Assembly: GCA_003344405.1 (NCBI GenBank)
Contig: NOWV01000040.1
Location: forward strand, 310,001-374,000
Length of the DNA stretch: 64,000 nt
From: Trichoplax sp. H2
Lineage: Eukaryota > Placozoa > Uniplacotomia > Trichoplacea
Direction: 5' to 3'
Notes under the pieces: generated by a model
What the model saw: only the letters and a program-made list of their open reading frames with translations
Told to the model about the DNA's origin: nothing
Database searches by the model: none
Program-made: the position numbers and the translations under genes
Shown: one piece after another, positions 1 through 13,200 of the stretch
How the letters are laid out: each line of letters starts with the position of its first letter
How positions within the stretch are numbered: the stretch's first letter is position 1

Positions 1-46
1 ATGTACGCCAATAATCCATCGGGATGCGACTAGCTAATAATAAAAT

Positions 47-1357
47 TTATTCCATGCCATTTTGTAGACCACATTTTGTTACTCGGGTCCAAAATAATTG
101 CTTGATAAAACGATATAATTTATAATCGGCCTGATTGGCTTCTTTAATAGATTTGATTAATCCCGGTGATAGCGGTTCATTTTTTCGATTTTTATTCACT
201 TTATATCTGGAAATTTTTTCATTAATTTGCGTAAAAAAGTTAGGCAATATCTTACGAAACAGCTGACTGGATAAATCCCATTCTTCCAACAAGCCAATGA
301 CTGCATAATTGGTTAAAATATTCCTCTTAGCTTGACGTAATGCACGTTGATTACCTAGAGCACAATATTTATCATAACCACAAAAAAACCTCGTCATGAC
401 ATTTAATTCGCAGCCTTGGTGTTGTTGCTGGAAACAGTCCTGTAAAGATTCATTGAATTGGCCTAGATTTCTCATCTCCTTTAATTTTTCTTTAGGTCTA
501 TCACCATACCTTTGGTAATAGTAATGGGACAAATAACGATCGAGTGGATCTCTAACCATATTGATATAAGTATAAGATAAATTATAGATAGTTGAGTAAT
601 AGAAATGAGCAACATAAGCTAGTCGTGGATATTGCCAAGGGCGTCGATGTTTGATAGCATATTGAATTTCACTTTTAATGGCTTCATGATTTTTACTACC
701 GAAAATCTCCCACTGCATTGTACTCCCTATCGATAAAAAAATGAGACAAAAATCATATCAATCTTCAATGAACGCTGTAGTAACATACTAATACTAATAC
801 TAACGGTACTGATTATTTTAAGCTGTACTATAGAACTTGTATAACTAGAAAACAAAATATTAGAATACGCCATAGCACGAAAAAAGAATATTCATATTCC
901 CCTCAACAAGTAGCTATCTTTTACCTACTAAGACTTTATATTGCAACTTGGCCGCACTGCGCTTGATTAACTGAGCTGTTGATGTACTACCTGTTTTATG
1001 GATTCGATTATATAGCAAGATTGGTTTATTTATTGGTTGGCATTTCAACTTGTTCAGGATTTTCCAATCATTACCATTAGCACTGGCACCTACACAAATT
1101 AACCAGTGAATAGGCTGCATTAACATTTGACAATCCTCTTCAAACCATGCAATTACTAACGTTCAACTTTACTATTTTTATTATCTAATTAGAGTATTTA
1201 TACCTTGTTTAGCTAATAGTTTACTCACTGGATCGATGGAGTGTTTAAAAAACGAACTCATAGGAAATAGTATATAAGACCAAGAGTAAATTAAACAGAA
1301 GATCATCAGGCCAGAGTAAAATAAAGTTCGTAATTTTAATTTCTTCATCGCTTTCAT
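47..1357 (-). CDS. Uronyl/heparan-sulfate 2-O-sulfotransferase family protein
   Basis: Golgi enzyme expected to transfer sulfate from PAPS to the 2-O position of uronic acid in heparan, dermatan or chondroitin sulfate. Three exons join in phase: 1357-1204, 1089-925 and 726-47, giving 332 aa (HS2ST is about 356, UST about 406). Exon 1 starts MKAMKKLKLRTLFYSGLMIF, a short basic tail followed by one hydrophobic segment, which is a type II signal anchor. Exon 2 carries the 5'-phosphosulfate loop NRIHKTGSTS. Exon 3 carries VAHFYYS, whose His is a candidate catalytic base, the 3'-phosphate motif NMVRDPLDRYLSHYYYQRYGD split over two helices, and a conserved FFCG..KYC segment. The exon 1-2 and 2-3 junctions are both phase 1. 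I cannot decide between UST and HS2ST from the sequence; the short GD loop and YNRI start fit either. The family call is firm and the exact substrate is open. Confidence 0.88.
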
Positions 1358-4300
1358 TTACAGACAGTAAATAGATCGGACAGCTTAATTTACGTTAATA
1401 AAAAATAAGTTTAAGGTTTGATTTGATGCTACTATTTCCAATAAAATTAAGTTGATAATGGTGCTTCTGTTAGCCAAAAAAGATCGGATAATAACAAGGT
1501 AGATCTCCCCAGAGAAATAGAATAACAACAACTAATTTTCAACGATAAAGACAGGTCATTCTACACATCTTTCCAACGCTTTATTTGCTCATTCGACCGC
1601 ATCTTTGTACTTCTAAAATGATCTTAATTTCAATCAATTTATTTAAGAATTATAACAATATTCTTGCTGTCAAAGAAATGTCCCCAACACCTTCTATAGG
1701 ACTAACATTTCATCGCTAGAGTTTTCACATCTTCACATCGTAGAGTAACGCCCATGAAAAATAAATTTTGATCCATCCAAAGTGCAATTTTTATTTCTCA
1801 TTATATTGTCATAAAGCCACATAATATTAATCGTCAATACGGATAGAGCAATAGTGGTGATGATTACTTGAGGATCAAGCTGGATCAAGCAGACTGTAAT
1901 CCGGGTTAAACTACAAGATTAAAGGATATCTGACGTATCATCAACATGTATCTTTTTATTTTTACCTCTCCTATTTTATTCAATCCCAAGGCAAAAGACG
2001 CTTACAATGGATAATCTTCTAGCACTGTATGGCTCTTACTAAACTACTGTAAAATGTCAGTATGAAATGGCGTTTCATTAATTTATTGCATTATAAGCAT
2101 AAAAGCTATGAAATAAAAGAATAGATTAGCATAAATTAATAATTTATGACCTCTACTGGAATGGTACCACTCCATAGAGCCGACTTGAATGTTTTAGTAT
2201 CGCAATTTATAGTAGGCTTTTTACTCTAATATACGAGAATAAATTGACCCTATCATCCATAACCAATTAGATACTGGGAAAGGATAATTCCAATTCATTC
2301 TGGCCTAGCAGGAGGTAGATACTGTTATTTTAGACTATGAAAAAAAAGACGGTTTCATATCCTTCGAACACAGTAGTCATATTATCCAGTCAATACAACC
2401 TCATATTGTCCAAGCTTCTAATTTAATCAGGAAGTAGTTGCTACCTCGTGCATGATTGTCCTCATAAATTAATTTTAATGTTTGTAGCTTACAGCCATTA
2501 GGAAAGACTATTGCTATTTTATCAAATGTAGAGTTTGCAGTTTAGCAACAGTATAATATAAAGTAGACTTAAAAGGATAACCTATTTAAAATATGTAAAT
2601 GGTGGGATATAATGATTGCCCTGTTGCAATTAATATACGCTATGTTAGCCCGTACCTATACATCCAGTCTATCGTATGCTTTCTACATTGTATTTGGGAT
2701 ATAAAAATGTCATTCAGCTAGATTATGGTATAATATATTGCGTTCTAAAGTATTATTATCCTTTCCTACTAGCACTTGTTTGAATTAGTACATTGATAGA
2801 TCCATCAGAGCGCGACATAGTATTGGCGATCTTTTATTACTATTTATAAAAGAGGTAGGAGTATATAAAAAGCATTTTTGGTTTAAAGTATACTATCAAC
2901 TATATTAATGTCACTTTAGCTTCTGAATTGATTACATAGGGCGACAAAATAGCTTAGAACTTGTTATCTATTGTTGAAAAGGCTCTTGTTTCATAAAAGC
3001 TTCTTCAATACGAGTATGGAAGAGATAAAAATATTTACAGTCTACTTTTTTCCTAACAGAAATATGCCAGTAATTTTTAAAATAGAGATTTAGCATAAGC
3101 AATTACTAGAAGTCCATCTTTGCCAGAATTGCAAGTGCAATATTAAAAATAAGAAATATCGGGCTGATACGTGAGACCATGTGATAGAAGAATTTCTCAT
3201 TCATTGCAATTCTCTTCTAAAACTCTTATAACAGAATAATTCATCATGAGTATACAGTAAACGTGCAAGCAAGTATCGGTATATCCAGTAATACTATCAA
3301 TGAGATTACCATTAATTTCTATAGGTATTTCTTATTAGGTAGGCAATATCGAAGGAGGCTTTTAGCTTTTATTAGCTCGCGATGGAAAACTGTTAAAACT
3401 TTAAAAATTATCGTTAATCTATCTTTTCGTCTTTTCGTGCCATGGTGTTACGGTGTTGCCTTGTCATTAGGATAGTTTAATAAGTACAGTAATAGCTAGT
3501 ATGGAGAATATCCATATTTGCAGTGCTAGGTAAGATTCAAAATATTTACCGATAGAAAAGCTATGTAAGAAACATCTCAGTTCGAAATGTTTCTCCTAGT
3601 AAGGTATATTAATAATACTGTTGTTGTTTACAAATTAGACGGTTCCTATATAAACGGGAACATTTGAGTTGAGTGGTGTGGTAAAAAGTTGTACATGTAT
3701 CTTTGCTAATAAAAGTTTCATCTTTACAGTATTTTGCTGTGGGTGTTTAACGTTAAGTAAAAGGGCGTTTAAGTCAGTAACTACTTATAGACTTTTACTG
3801 TACGTTACCTGGTCGCATGCTTTATGAAACTTATATGAAGTAGAGAATAGCACAGATAGTCAGAATACTGTACATTAATAGCATACAAGAGTAACGACTA
3901 CCGCATACATATTTACTTCTAAATATCGGTTACCGTAAACCTATACCCGGTACCCAAAAAAGAAAGTGAATATGTCATACTGTTGTCTTCTGCATCTATC
4001 TACTAGTAAGCAATTATTAACGGTGAAGATTCGGATTTTAATAGTTAGAGGCTTTATTAGAAAATGAATCATAAAGTATTAATAGAGGTTATGTTATCAT
4101 TATCTAAAGTATGAGAATGAAAGAAATTTCACTAATCAGATGAAGCCAAATCTGAGTTTCCGAGAATATACAGTTTAATTACATGAAACCTTAATAAATA
4201 AAATTCATATCATCCTAATTTATAGTCCAATCTAAATCTATTATATGGCATATTGTGATAAATAGAAGCTTACTTCACTACAAAGGCATCAAAAGGCTAT

Positions 4301-4377
4301 CAATATTAAAAGAGAATCAAACAGAAACTGTTAATATTTATAACCTTCTTTTCATTCCTTCTAAATTGAAATAATTC
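1358..4377. other. Intergenic region, no gene recognised
   Basis: AT-rich DNA between the sulfotransferase start and the 3' end of the first CIB gene. A 70-codon open frame at 3263-3475 has no recognisable domain, no convincing splice context and a composition expected of random AT-rich DNA. The sulfotransferase promoter should lie just above 1357, but I see no clear TATA box. Confidence 0.5.
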
Positions 4378-6804
4378 TCAGATACGAATGCAAAATGAGC
4401 TGCGGAGCGTAAACAGAATGAGATATATTAGGTGATGTCCCATCAGAAAATATTTCAAGCCATGCTTATTATTTTGCAATGTCCTAGCTTTTACTAATGT
4501 AAAAGGTATCATACTTTATAATTTAATCCATATCACTTCGTTTTATAAAACTATTTAATACCTTTCAAAATTTGGAGAATGAGTAAGAAGATGCATAAAT
4601 TCTATCTGGCAGAGTGTTCGACTGTGATCTAAATCTGCTTCATCTAAGACCTAAGAAATAATTTATCTGTAATTGCAACTTGATCCATTACAAGGGTTAC
4701 GGTGTCATCCGTCAAAAGTATAACTATACAATATTTCAGACTATTAAAAGAATTTCAGGTGCAATAGACTGTAGTAAACGAATTTCATCAAGTCAAACAA
4801 GATTCACTATTCCGTAAAACTATTTAATTATTACAAATGTGACAGATTCTATCAATATTTACTTAACCAAAACATTNNNNNNNNNNNNNNNNNNNNTAAA
4901 CTGTAATCGTATCGAGGTGTAACCTCGTGTAGCTATAAATACCGATCAACTAATAATAAAATGCGGTTATCAATCTTACTCACGGAGTGAACTTATTATT
5001 GAAGAACATAACAGTGTCATCCGTCAAAAGTATAACTATACAATATTTCAGACTATGAAAAGAATTTCTGGTGCAATATACTGTAGTAAACGAATTTCAT
5101 CAAGTCAAACAAGATTCACTATTCCGTAAAACTATTTAATTATTACAAATGTGACAGATTCTATCAATATTTACTTAACCAAAACATTGACATATAATGA
5201 CTATGATCTATAATTGGATACTCTGTAATCTCAGAAAGAAATGCACTAAAAGAAATAAAGTAGATAAGTAAGATTATCCAGTGTTGTCACTACGAACAAT
5301 ACTATAGTCTTACCGCCTCGATAAGTATATTTAATTCCTCTTCATTAATTCGAGCTTTACCACATAATCTGTAAACCAGCTGCGCAAGATCGCTTCGTCC
5401 AATGCTATTATCGCCGTCAAAATCTATCAATGCGAATAAGTAGACCTTATGCTAATACTTTTTACTTGTATTTGCTAAAGATTATAATTCTAGCTTATTG
5501 TACAGAATATACGCATAGGGCGAATAGGGTAGTCAAACAATATTAGTATGCTGACATGGTGCTAATAAGAAATAAATTTAGTTAATATTACTTAATAGTA
5601 GTATAATTGCATACCATAATCATACTAAAAAATAACATTTGGCAAAGAGTTATCTAACATAAGGCGATAATTATATTATATTTTTAAAGAATAGTAAATT
5701 TTCATGCTGAATAAAAATTTTAATTATTCAAATTAAACGAAATCATATAGCTTATCATTTACCATAGATCGCAAAGGCTAATTCCGCCTTCAAATCTTTA
5801 GGAGCCTAATAAAGATATTAAACAAGACATTTACATATATACCCGACGAGACCTGATCGAAATCATTAAGTAATGCTTATTTGATAAAAAATACTATACT
5901 AACACTAACTTTACTGCTATAAGATGAGACAAAGGAAATATTTATAAGATTAAAATTTCCTCTTACTTTCTGATTAAAAAAAGAAAAAAGATTAACCGTA
6001 TCTTCAAAAGACATGCTTCCATCACGATCTTCAGACGACGATAAAATAGTACAAATTCGATCTGCAAATGGATTTACCTATGATGTATTCGATATTAAAG
6101 TATCTTTAAGGAGAATACAGTATAAGCCATAATTTTTATATCTAATGATATACCGAGCTTTTCTCTACCTATATGCTACCTAACTACTTTGAAGATACCT
6201 CCTTTAACAAACTAACATAAGCAAATTTAATTTGGAATATGGCTTAATGCAATATATCAAATATTGTGAGATTCCATGATGCATGCCTTACAGTCATTTC
6301 TGCTAGATCTTCAATGAAATCAATTTGGGATATTCTGCATTCCCTCCATTGACTAACATTTCTATTTCTTATGCGAAGCAATTCAATCCATCGTCGATGA
6401 CATCTAAAGTTATTTTATAATTAATTTTTCATAGCGTCGTCATAGGCAGAAGTAAGCGTTACATTCTCAACCACGATATCATAGATCATAAGAAAGTGAA
6501 CTCAAAATATTAATCCTGTAATTTTAGCCTAAAAAAGCAAAGTTAACAACTACATAGCTAGTAAATCATTAATTGAAAGAAATGTGGCACAAAATTCACC
6601 GAAATAACTTACTCAAGAATTTCTCTGCTAGACAAATACATTGATTTCTGTTTCGATACATAAGTACGCCGTCATAAATAAGAATAATATCAGCAAAAAA
6701 TTTGATTATTCAATCTAGCGCCATGAAATTTTATTTCGATCCCTCACTACCTTTAAATTTTCTAATTCTTCTTTCGTTATCTGTGTGCTAGAATTTCCAC
6801 CCAT
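4378..6804 (-). CDS. CIB-family (calcium and integrin-binding) EF-hand protein, copy A
   Basis: Eight exons join in frame: 6804-6751, 6647-6613, 6403-6292, 6077-5967, 5805-5763, 5423-5314, 4650-4562 and 4399-4378. They give 191 aa, against about 187 for CIB2. The product starts MGGNSSTQITKEELENLK, an N-myristoylation signal plus the usual CIB N-terminal helix, and ends SSFCIRI, the usual CIB C-terminal tail. NPFADRIC and APKDLKAELAFAIYD are family hallmarks. EF-hand 3 reads DFDGDNSIGRSD, with Asp at position 12 as in other CIBs. EF-hand 4 reads DLDHSRTLCQIE; it keeps D1, D3, S5 and E12 but has lost the Gly6 and hydrophobic-8 pattern, so Ca2+ binding may be weak. CIB proteins are small membrane-attached Ca2+/Mg2+ sensors that bind integrin tails and, for CIB2/3, TMC channels. 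The intron between exons 6 and 7 contains the N gap and a duplicated segment. Confidence 0.88.
4877..4896. other. Assembly gap (20 N)
   Basis: A run of exactly 20 Ns, the same length as the gap at 42590. This suggests a fixed-length join placed by the assembler rather than a measured gap. Confidence 0.98.
4897..5014 (+). repeat. 118-bp dispersed element, copy 1
   Basis: This segment is identical, in reverse complement, to 24973-25090. It contains the perfect hairpin CGAGGT-GTA-ACCTCG and a second small stem around CTCACGGAG. The right edge is sharp: after AACAG the two copies diverge at once. The left edge here is cut by the N gap, so the true length is unknown. It does not fold like a tRNA that I can recognise and no coding frame is evident. 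It may be a short non-autonomous transposable element. Confidence 0.7.
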
Positions 6805-8147
6805 TCCTTCACGTAAGGTTATTCTATCCAAATGATAATAATTTTATTATTACTCTTAGTCCAGTATCGAAGCAGTTGTCAATGTCATAAACATCAAATA
6901 TTGACTTATCTAAGCCTTTTAATTAAAAATAAGAACAGATGTGAAGTAAGTAATAAAAATGTAAACATAACTCATAAATACAGTATGATCAATATCTCTT
7001 AGAATGTATCCATATAACCATAACCCTAAGGCTAAGCCTAAATCCTGAATCTACTAACGTCGCCGGTGTACTTATTTCCATTTATTTGGTGTATTTCTAA
7101 ACAAGGGATATTTTGAAAATGACCTTTACTAATTGCTATGATATTTATAATTCGGTATTACTGTATACAAAACCTTCAATTTATATACTGTATAAGTGAA
7201 ATAATATTCTAGCAGCCTATTTTGTTACGTAATAAAACACTTCAACAAAGCAATATATGATAAATGCAACTATGATAAATGGGGATTTATAATCGCTTAG
7301 GTTCGTAATCTATTGAATCCACTCACTCGAAATTCGAGTGATTAAAAATGGAGTTAATCTCTAACGTGACTCAATTATACAAAAACACCTATTCGTCATA
7401 CCACTCATCATGCAATTAGTTTATTAAGCATAAGAGACTATTCCACGTCCTAGAGCTACCTTACTTCATAGTACTCTATAACTAGCCGAAATCACTACAC
7501 TAAGATTCGTTTCTAGACTTATAAACCCTTCTAGTATATTTATAGATGTTTCAAGAAAAAATAAATTTAGCTACTTCATTGAAGGCAATGCTTTTGCGAT
7601 ATTTAATTCGAGATTTTGCCTAAGTTATCAAGCTGCAATTTTATAACTCCATTTTTTTGAATAAATGTAATATGTAATATACCGGCCTGAAATAATTAAT
7701 TTAATAGCTTTGTTTATTAAAGCTTAAATATGCCCATTACTTCATAGCATATCCGGATTTAACCATTACGAAGTTCTCGTCCCGTATATACGTGTAGGTC
7801 AAGAGTCAATCCATCCCTCGTTAATGTTATTGACAATATTCTTCTATTGCAATTTTAGCACAGTTTCAATATGATTCTTCTCAGCTACGCAATTTTTTTA
7901 AGTATATAGTTATATCTAAAAAGCAGATAGGCTTTACGTCGTTAGCTAATAGTCTACATAGCATTTAAAGACATTGTAATAAAATACACTTTATCCTGTA
8001 GTCGCATATTACTGTATCTTAGTATCACTATAAAATAGAATCGTTTGCATAGTAATGAAGAGCTCAAATCATCAAATTGTGGATTAATGTGATTTCCTAA
8101 GGAAACTTAAGTTGTTTTGCAAATTTAAAATCTGTCTAACCATTCAA

Positions 8148-8400
8148 GGTATATTCCATAGTACTGTTAATACCCGGTAGTTTTTGTCGATAGTCCGTAT
8201 ATCAAGTCTATACCGATATATTACAAAGTCAAAAATACTTGATTATTAACCCAAGTGACACATAAATGTGATGATTTTCTCGATATGGGTATATTCCAGA
8301 TTACTGTTCAATAGTTTAAGCCTGGTAATTTTCGTGGGTAGTATATCAAGACTATACCGATATATAATAAGGTCGCAAAATACGTACATTTTAAACCAAA
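8148..8400. repeat. Two-copy degenerate tandem repeat, about 140 bp
   Basis: The phrase built around GTATATTCCA, ACTGTT, GGTAGT, ATATCAAG and CTATACCGATATA occurs near 8148-8225 and again near 8288-8370 with substitutions and small indels. The copies directly precede the four-copy array at 8455. Confidence 0.65.
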
Positions 8401-8454
8401 TGAAATTATTAATGATTATGAAAGTCATGTTATATTATCCCAAACGATATGTGA

Positions 8455-8990
8455 ATTTCCTAGTTTCTCTAACTTACTAATATTGCTACCATCTATTCAA
8501 CTATATTGTATGTTATTTGATATTAAGATTAACCAAGTAACAACATATTCTGTTATATTATAGTTCGATTACCCCAAGTGATATTTGAACTTGTCTATTT
8601 TCTCTAACTTACTAATATTGCTACAATTTAATCAACTATACGAGTACGATGTCGATACAGTATATTATTTGACATTAAGGCTAACCAATTAACAACAAAT
8701 TGTGTTATATTATGATTAGATTATCCCAAGTAATATTTGAACCTGTCTATTTTCTCTAACTTTCTAATACTGCTACAATTTATTCAACTATACGAGTATG
8801 ATATCAACAAGGTTTGTTGTTTGATATCAAGGCTAGAAATCAACAATGTATCGTGTTATATTATGATTGAATTATCCCAAGTAATATTTGAACTTGTCTA
8901 TTTGCTCTAACTTACTAATATTGCTACTATCTATTCAGCTATATGACATCGAAACGACATGTTATTGGATGTTAAGGTTAGCCAATCAAC
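8455..8990. repeat. Four-copy tandem array, about 140-150 bp unit
   Basis: The marker TCTCTAACTTACTAATATTGC recurs near 8464, 8602, 8752 and 8903, giving spacings of about 138, 150 and 151 bp. Each unit continues with a TTCAACTATA segment, an ATTAAGGCTAACCAAT segment and a TATCCCAAGTAATATTTGAAC segment. Copies have diverged by point changes and small indels, so the array is not young. Confidence 0.8.
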
Positions 8991-9306
8991 AAATTCTTAT
9001 TCTGCGTGTATTACCTAATGCATTAATATATCATTCCATCTTCTTTTGATGTTCTATTTAAATCTCATTAGCTTTAACAGTAGTCACGGACAATATATTC
9101 GAGCATATTAATCCGATTTCAAAATAACCTATTTTTTATACTGCTATCATTTATGATAGGCGACCACTATAATACAAAGTGGCCCCGTTGCGTTTATAAG
9201 AATAACAATTTTATTGTCATGCAATCGCTATAGTTTGATCAGGTTGAACTTATACCTAGAAATGGAAAGTTAAAGACTAACTTAGTTCTCTTTCCCTCGA
9301 TTACAG

Positions 9307-9547
9307 ATGAGAGGTTATATTGCTGGTATAATCGGTCCTCGTATAATTCAATTTCTTCAATTTTCTTCGATAACAGCCCAATTACCCAAGTCATTCAATG
9401 GACTAAGTAAGTTATGATTTAATTCTATTCATATCAAACTCTCAAGTCATAAATTATCTTTCATCCATGAATAGACCTAGAGCAAGAAATGAACTTCTTA
9501 CTGAGGTAACCAGCTGTAAAAACAAGATCTACTATAGCGAATTATGA
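9307..9547 (+). CDS. Possible small unidentified gene (44 aa)
   Basis: The frame at 9307-9406 begins MRGYIAGIIGPRIIQFLQFS and ends at a good GTAAGT donor. Joining it to 9481-9505 and 9538-9547 closes a 44-residue frame in phase, ending in MNFLLSEL. The first intron would be 74 bp, like others here, but the second would be only 32 bp, well below the roughly 75-80 bp minimum seen in the confident genes. I do not recognise the product. It may be chance, or the end of a longer gene whose other exons I missed. Confidence 0.2.
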
Positions 9548-10218
9548 CGTCATGATCAGCATGGAGAAAGCAATTTCAAAGCGTTCTTTTCTTGATAGAG
9601 TAATTAGAGGAGCAATTCCACAATCCTCTTTTGAGCTTTTGTAGCGTTAAAATAATCAATCATTGTCATCATTGAATTCTCACTGTTGTATGACAACAGA
9701 CTGTTTTTTTATTTATTATTCACTATTATTCATGACTTGATATAGTTGATACGATTTCTTACCTTTCTTTCCTATTCAAAATCAAGTGGATAGAAATAGA
9801 AATTGAAAAAAAGAAGAAATTACTTAGCCAAACTTATAGGATTGAGAGGAAATATTGTGCTACTAAATAGATCTATTCCACGTCAAAACTTCTAATTATA
9901 TCATAGTATTGACTATAGCCAAAACAGATATTCTATAAAACACTCTTCTTCATCGTCATTATTGATTACCGTCGTTGAAGTTATTCTTGGCAGATATTAA
10001 TCAATTAAAATAGCTTCTACTTGAGCCGAGATTGATTGATAGAAATTGATTTATTTCTATCATCAGGCTTGAAAGAAAATCTTATAAATTCTATTTCTGT
10101 AGACACAGATTTATTCCGCCATTGCAAGTTGAATAGACGACTACATTGTACTATCGCTACTCTTTTCAACGCTTGTTTTTTATCCAATTAAAATTATTAC
10201 AACGGCCTTGAATCAATG

Positions 10219-13200
10219 ATGGGTGGCTGGCAATCTGTCTTTACTGTTGAAGAATTAGAAGAATATGAGGTAAGGTAAAACGGCAATCAATAGAACCTTG
10301 AACTAATTTCTCCGTTGACTATTGACATAACTTATTTTCTAACATATCTAATACAATATGCGCAATCATTCTCATGGTAATGAACTTCTTGCAATTTTCG
10401 TTGTAATTCATTCAAAAATTCGGCCACCTTAAATGAATAGAAATGAGTTATTTTCAGCAATATTATAGCCGATAATCGCGGATTAGTTCTTCTATTCCTA
10501 TTAAACGAGAAATTGAAACATCCTGCCGGTACAATTCGATTCAATGACTGCACCGGAATCGACCAGAATGGATTTAGAATTGAGGCTAGTAATGTCCCTT
10601 CATCCTATCAAAATAAAAATAGTTTTCATTTCTCAATCTTATCCTATTGAACCATTATGTATAATTGGCGTCTCTATATCAGATACTAACAAGAATAGGT
10701 TCTAATAATTTTCTCTCCTCAATAAATTTACACTACCAAGGTATCACAGAATGTCATCAATCATTTAAAATGGGTAAAAATTTACAGTATAACAACTACA
10801 GTACTGTTTTAACTGAAAATAAAATCTCTTTGCGGCTACTATTCTACTCCTAACCTAGTACCCCCAAAATTGAAAAGATTAAATTGCGATAGATCTTCTC
10901 TTCATTTTTATACAAGAAAAACGATATCGACAGTTATAACTCTGTGAAATATAAATCAGTATAACAACTACGGTACTGTTACGGAAATAAAGTCTCTTTC
11001 CAACAACTATTCTACTTGTAAACCGGCACCCAAAATTTTAAGGACTGAGTTGCGATAGATCTAGATTTTCAGAGAAGAAAAATGACATTGACTGTTCTTA
11101 CTGTGTCAAATATAAATCAGCATAACAACTATGGTAGTGGTTTAATTGAAATCAAATCTCTTTGCGACGACTATTCTACTCCTCAACCGATATCCCCAAA
11201 ATCCAAGGATTGAGTTGTGATAGATCTTCCCTTCGTATTTTATAGAAGAAAAATACTACCAGCAGTTCTAACTCTATTGAAGATCAATCTGATTGTCAGT
11301 CTTGAATGAAAATTTTCAGCTTGTGTACATACTAAAACTCTAATGTTCCGATCGTTAATTTCAACACGAATCTGGAATACAAAGTTTAGTCAAATTCTCT
11401 TAGAAACTGCTCTATTAATTACAACTGTACTATACGAGTAATTGTAGGAAGTGATTATGGCTAAAAATTATCGTACCTTTTCCGCGAGTTGACTAAGGTA
11501 AATGACTAATAAATGATAGGAAAACCGTTTTATTCTAACCTTTAACTCAACGTTTTATATTACATATCGCTGGAGAACAGCATGACTTATTGCTTAATTC
11601 TTTAGTACAAAGTAGTGGCCGGCTACGGAATGCATAGACTGCAAATATAATATAATACATCGCTTTTTACAATGACTAAAGGGAGAAAATTTTGAATGTC
11701 TATTTACGAATAAAAGTTATAAACCTTAACAAAGTAAGCACTGTAAACATAATATTACATCACTTTATAATGACTAGAGGAAGAAAAGTTTGAATATCTA
11801 ATGACGAATCCAAATTATAAGCCGCAATAACGTAAAACTTCTATACCCATAGCTTATAGCTTCGGCTATAAAAGCAATCCAATATCAAGATCATATTTCG
11901 TAAGATCTTTTGTATAGTATAAAAAGAGAAGGCTTAACCGATCATAAATGAATATATCGTCCATTTATCACACCCATCTCTTCCAAGAAATTCCTAGATA
12001 TCCTGAATGAACTCGTTAATGTGGCTTTAATGAACGACGAGCAATTGTTGCGGTTGATAATCGACAAAATAATTCCATCAGGATACAAGACGATACGCTC
12101 GAACTTGAATATTAAACTTCTCTAATCTAAATACGCTTTTAGTCATACCTTTTATTAATGATAAATCCACTCTGAAATCTTATTTAATTTTACATCCATA
12201 CCAGCTCAACTTTCTTGTCGATTAATATAGATCAATCATGAAAGAGTATTAAGAAAATTAGATTATATTTCTTGACTCTTTTACCTAAAGAATAGGCTTT
12301 CAGTCAAAAAGCAAGCCAATCAATAAAAATGGACGCGGCAATTTCGTTACAGCAATCTACTCAAAATGTCCCATAACCCATTTAGAATCCTTCAGATCTG
12401 CTTTATTCAAAGATTATCAACCGCTCTTTAACTCTAAATCTATTAACTATTAATAGGATTAGAATTATCATTGCTGAAACAGAAAATAGCAAGAAAAGTA
12501 GCAGTACCCAAAGGATTTGTGTTCATTAGCTAGCAATGAAACCTTTTTTTTCGTAGCCCATTTCTTGTTAATCAAACCCTAATTCGATTATGCGTTTTAA
12601 GAATGTCTCAGTTAGGATAAATCTCCAACATCAAAATATATTAAAGCTACCAAACAGATAAGATTTATATGCAAGACAGTGGCATCATCAAGGGTTGGTA
12701 TTTCTTTCCTAGGTATTTTCTTGTTAACACCAGTTGCACTTCCATCATACATTGAGAAAGAGAAATTACTGGCTATATTTTCAGATAGAAATGTGGGAAG
12801 GTACCCTATATCTTCATTTAGGGTTTTACGGGGAAATAGAGATGCTAAAGAGTGCCGATATTTTCTTTTCTAAATATATTTCTGACTCAATAAAACTGAC
12901 AAAGTATACCCACTGCCAACCAGCTATTAAGCCTAGCAGAGACTATAATAAGCATACCGAAAATTTATAATTTAATATCGATATGGTAATGTTAATGAAT
13001 TGAAAGAGCTCCTCTCAAAATATTCTTCGTTAATCTATAGTAGTTCTATAGCATACTTTACAGGTCTATTGCTCGCTATTTCTTTCAACTCAATCACTAG
13101 AAATATAGCCAAAGGCCCCTAAGCGTTTAGCAAAGAAACGATAAAGACATTATGTCTAGAGCATGAAATTAATTTTCATTAAAGTAGCGTCTCGCTAATT

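Larger units (their letters stand above)
4702..5188. repeat. 175-bp direct duplication around a scaffold gap
   Basis: The segment 4702-4876 is repeated at 5014-5188 with about three mismatches over 175 bp. Between the copies lie 20 Ns and the 118-bp dispersed element at 4897-5014. The copies are more alike than any other repeat nearby and directly abut the gap. The likeliest reading is that two alleles, one carrying an insertion, were joined end to end. The duplication falls in a CIB-A intron, so the reading frame is not affected. Confidence 0.8.
6805..9306. other. Intergenic region with tandem repeats
   Basis: This region between the two head-to-head CIB genes holds the tandem arrays listed separately at 8148 and 8455 and a short palindrome, ACTCGAAATTCGAGT, at about 7326-7345. 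Open frames at 8246-8480 lie inside the repeats and look spurious. I recognise no gene. Confidence 0.5.

Noticed and set aside
4897-5014. tRNA or other structured RNA gene
   Set aside because: The hairpin is real, but I cannot fold a cloverleaf or find A- and B-box promoters; a dispersed repeat explains both copies better.
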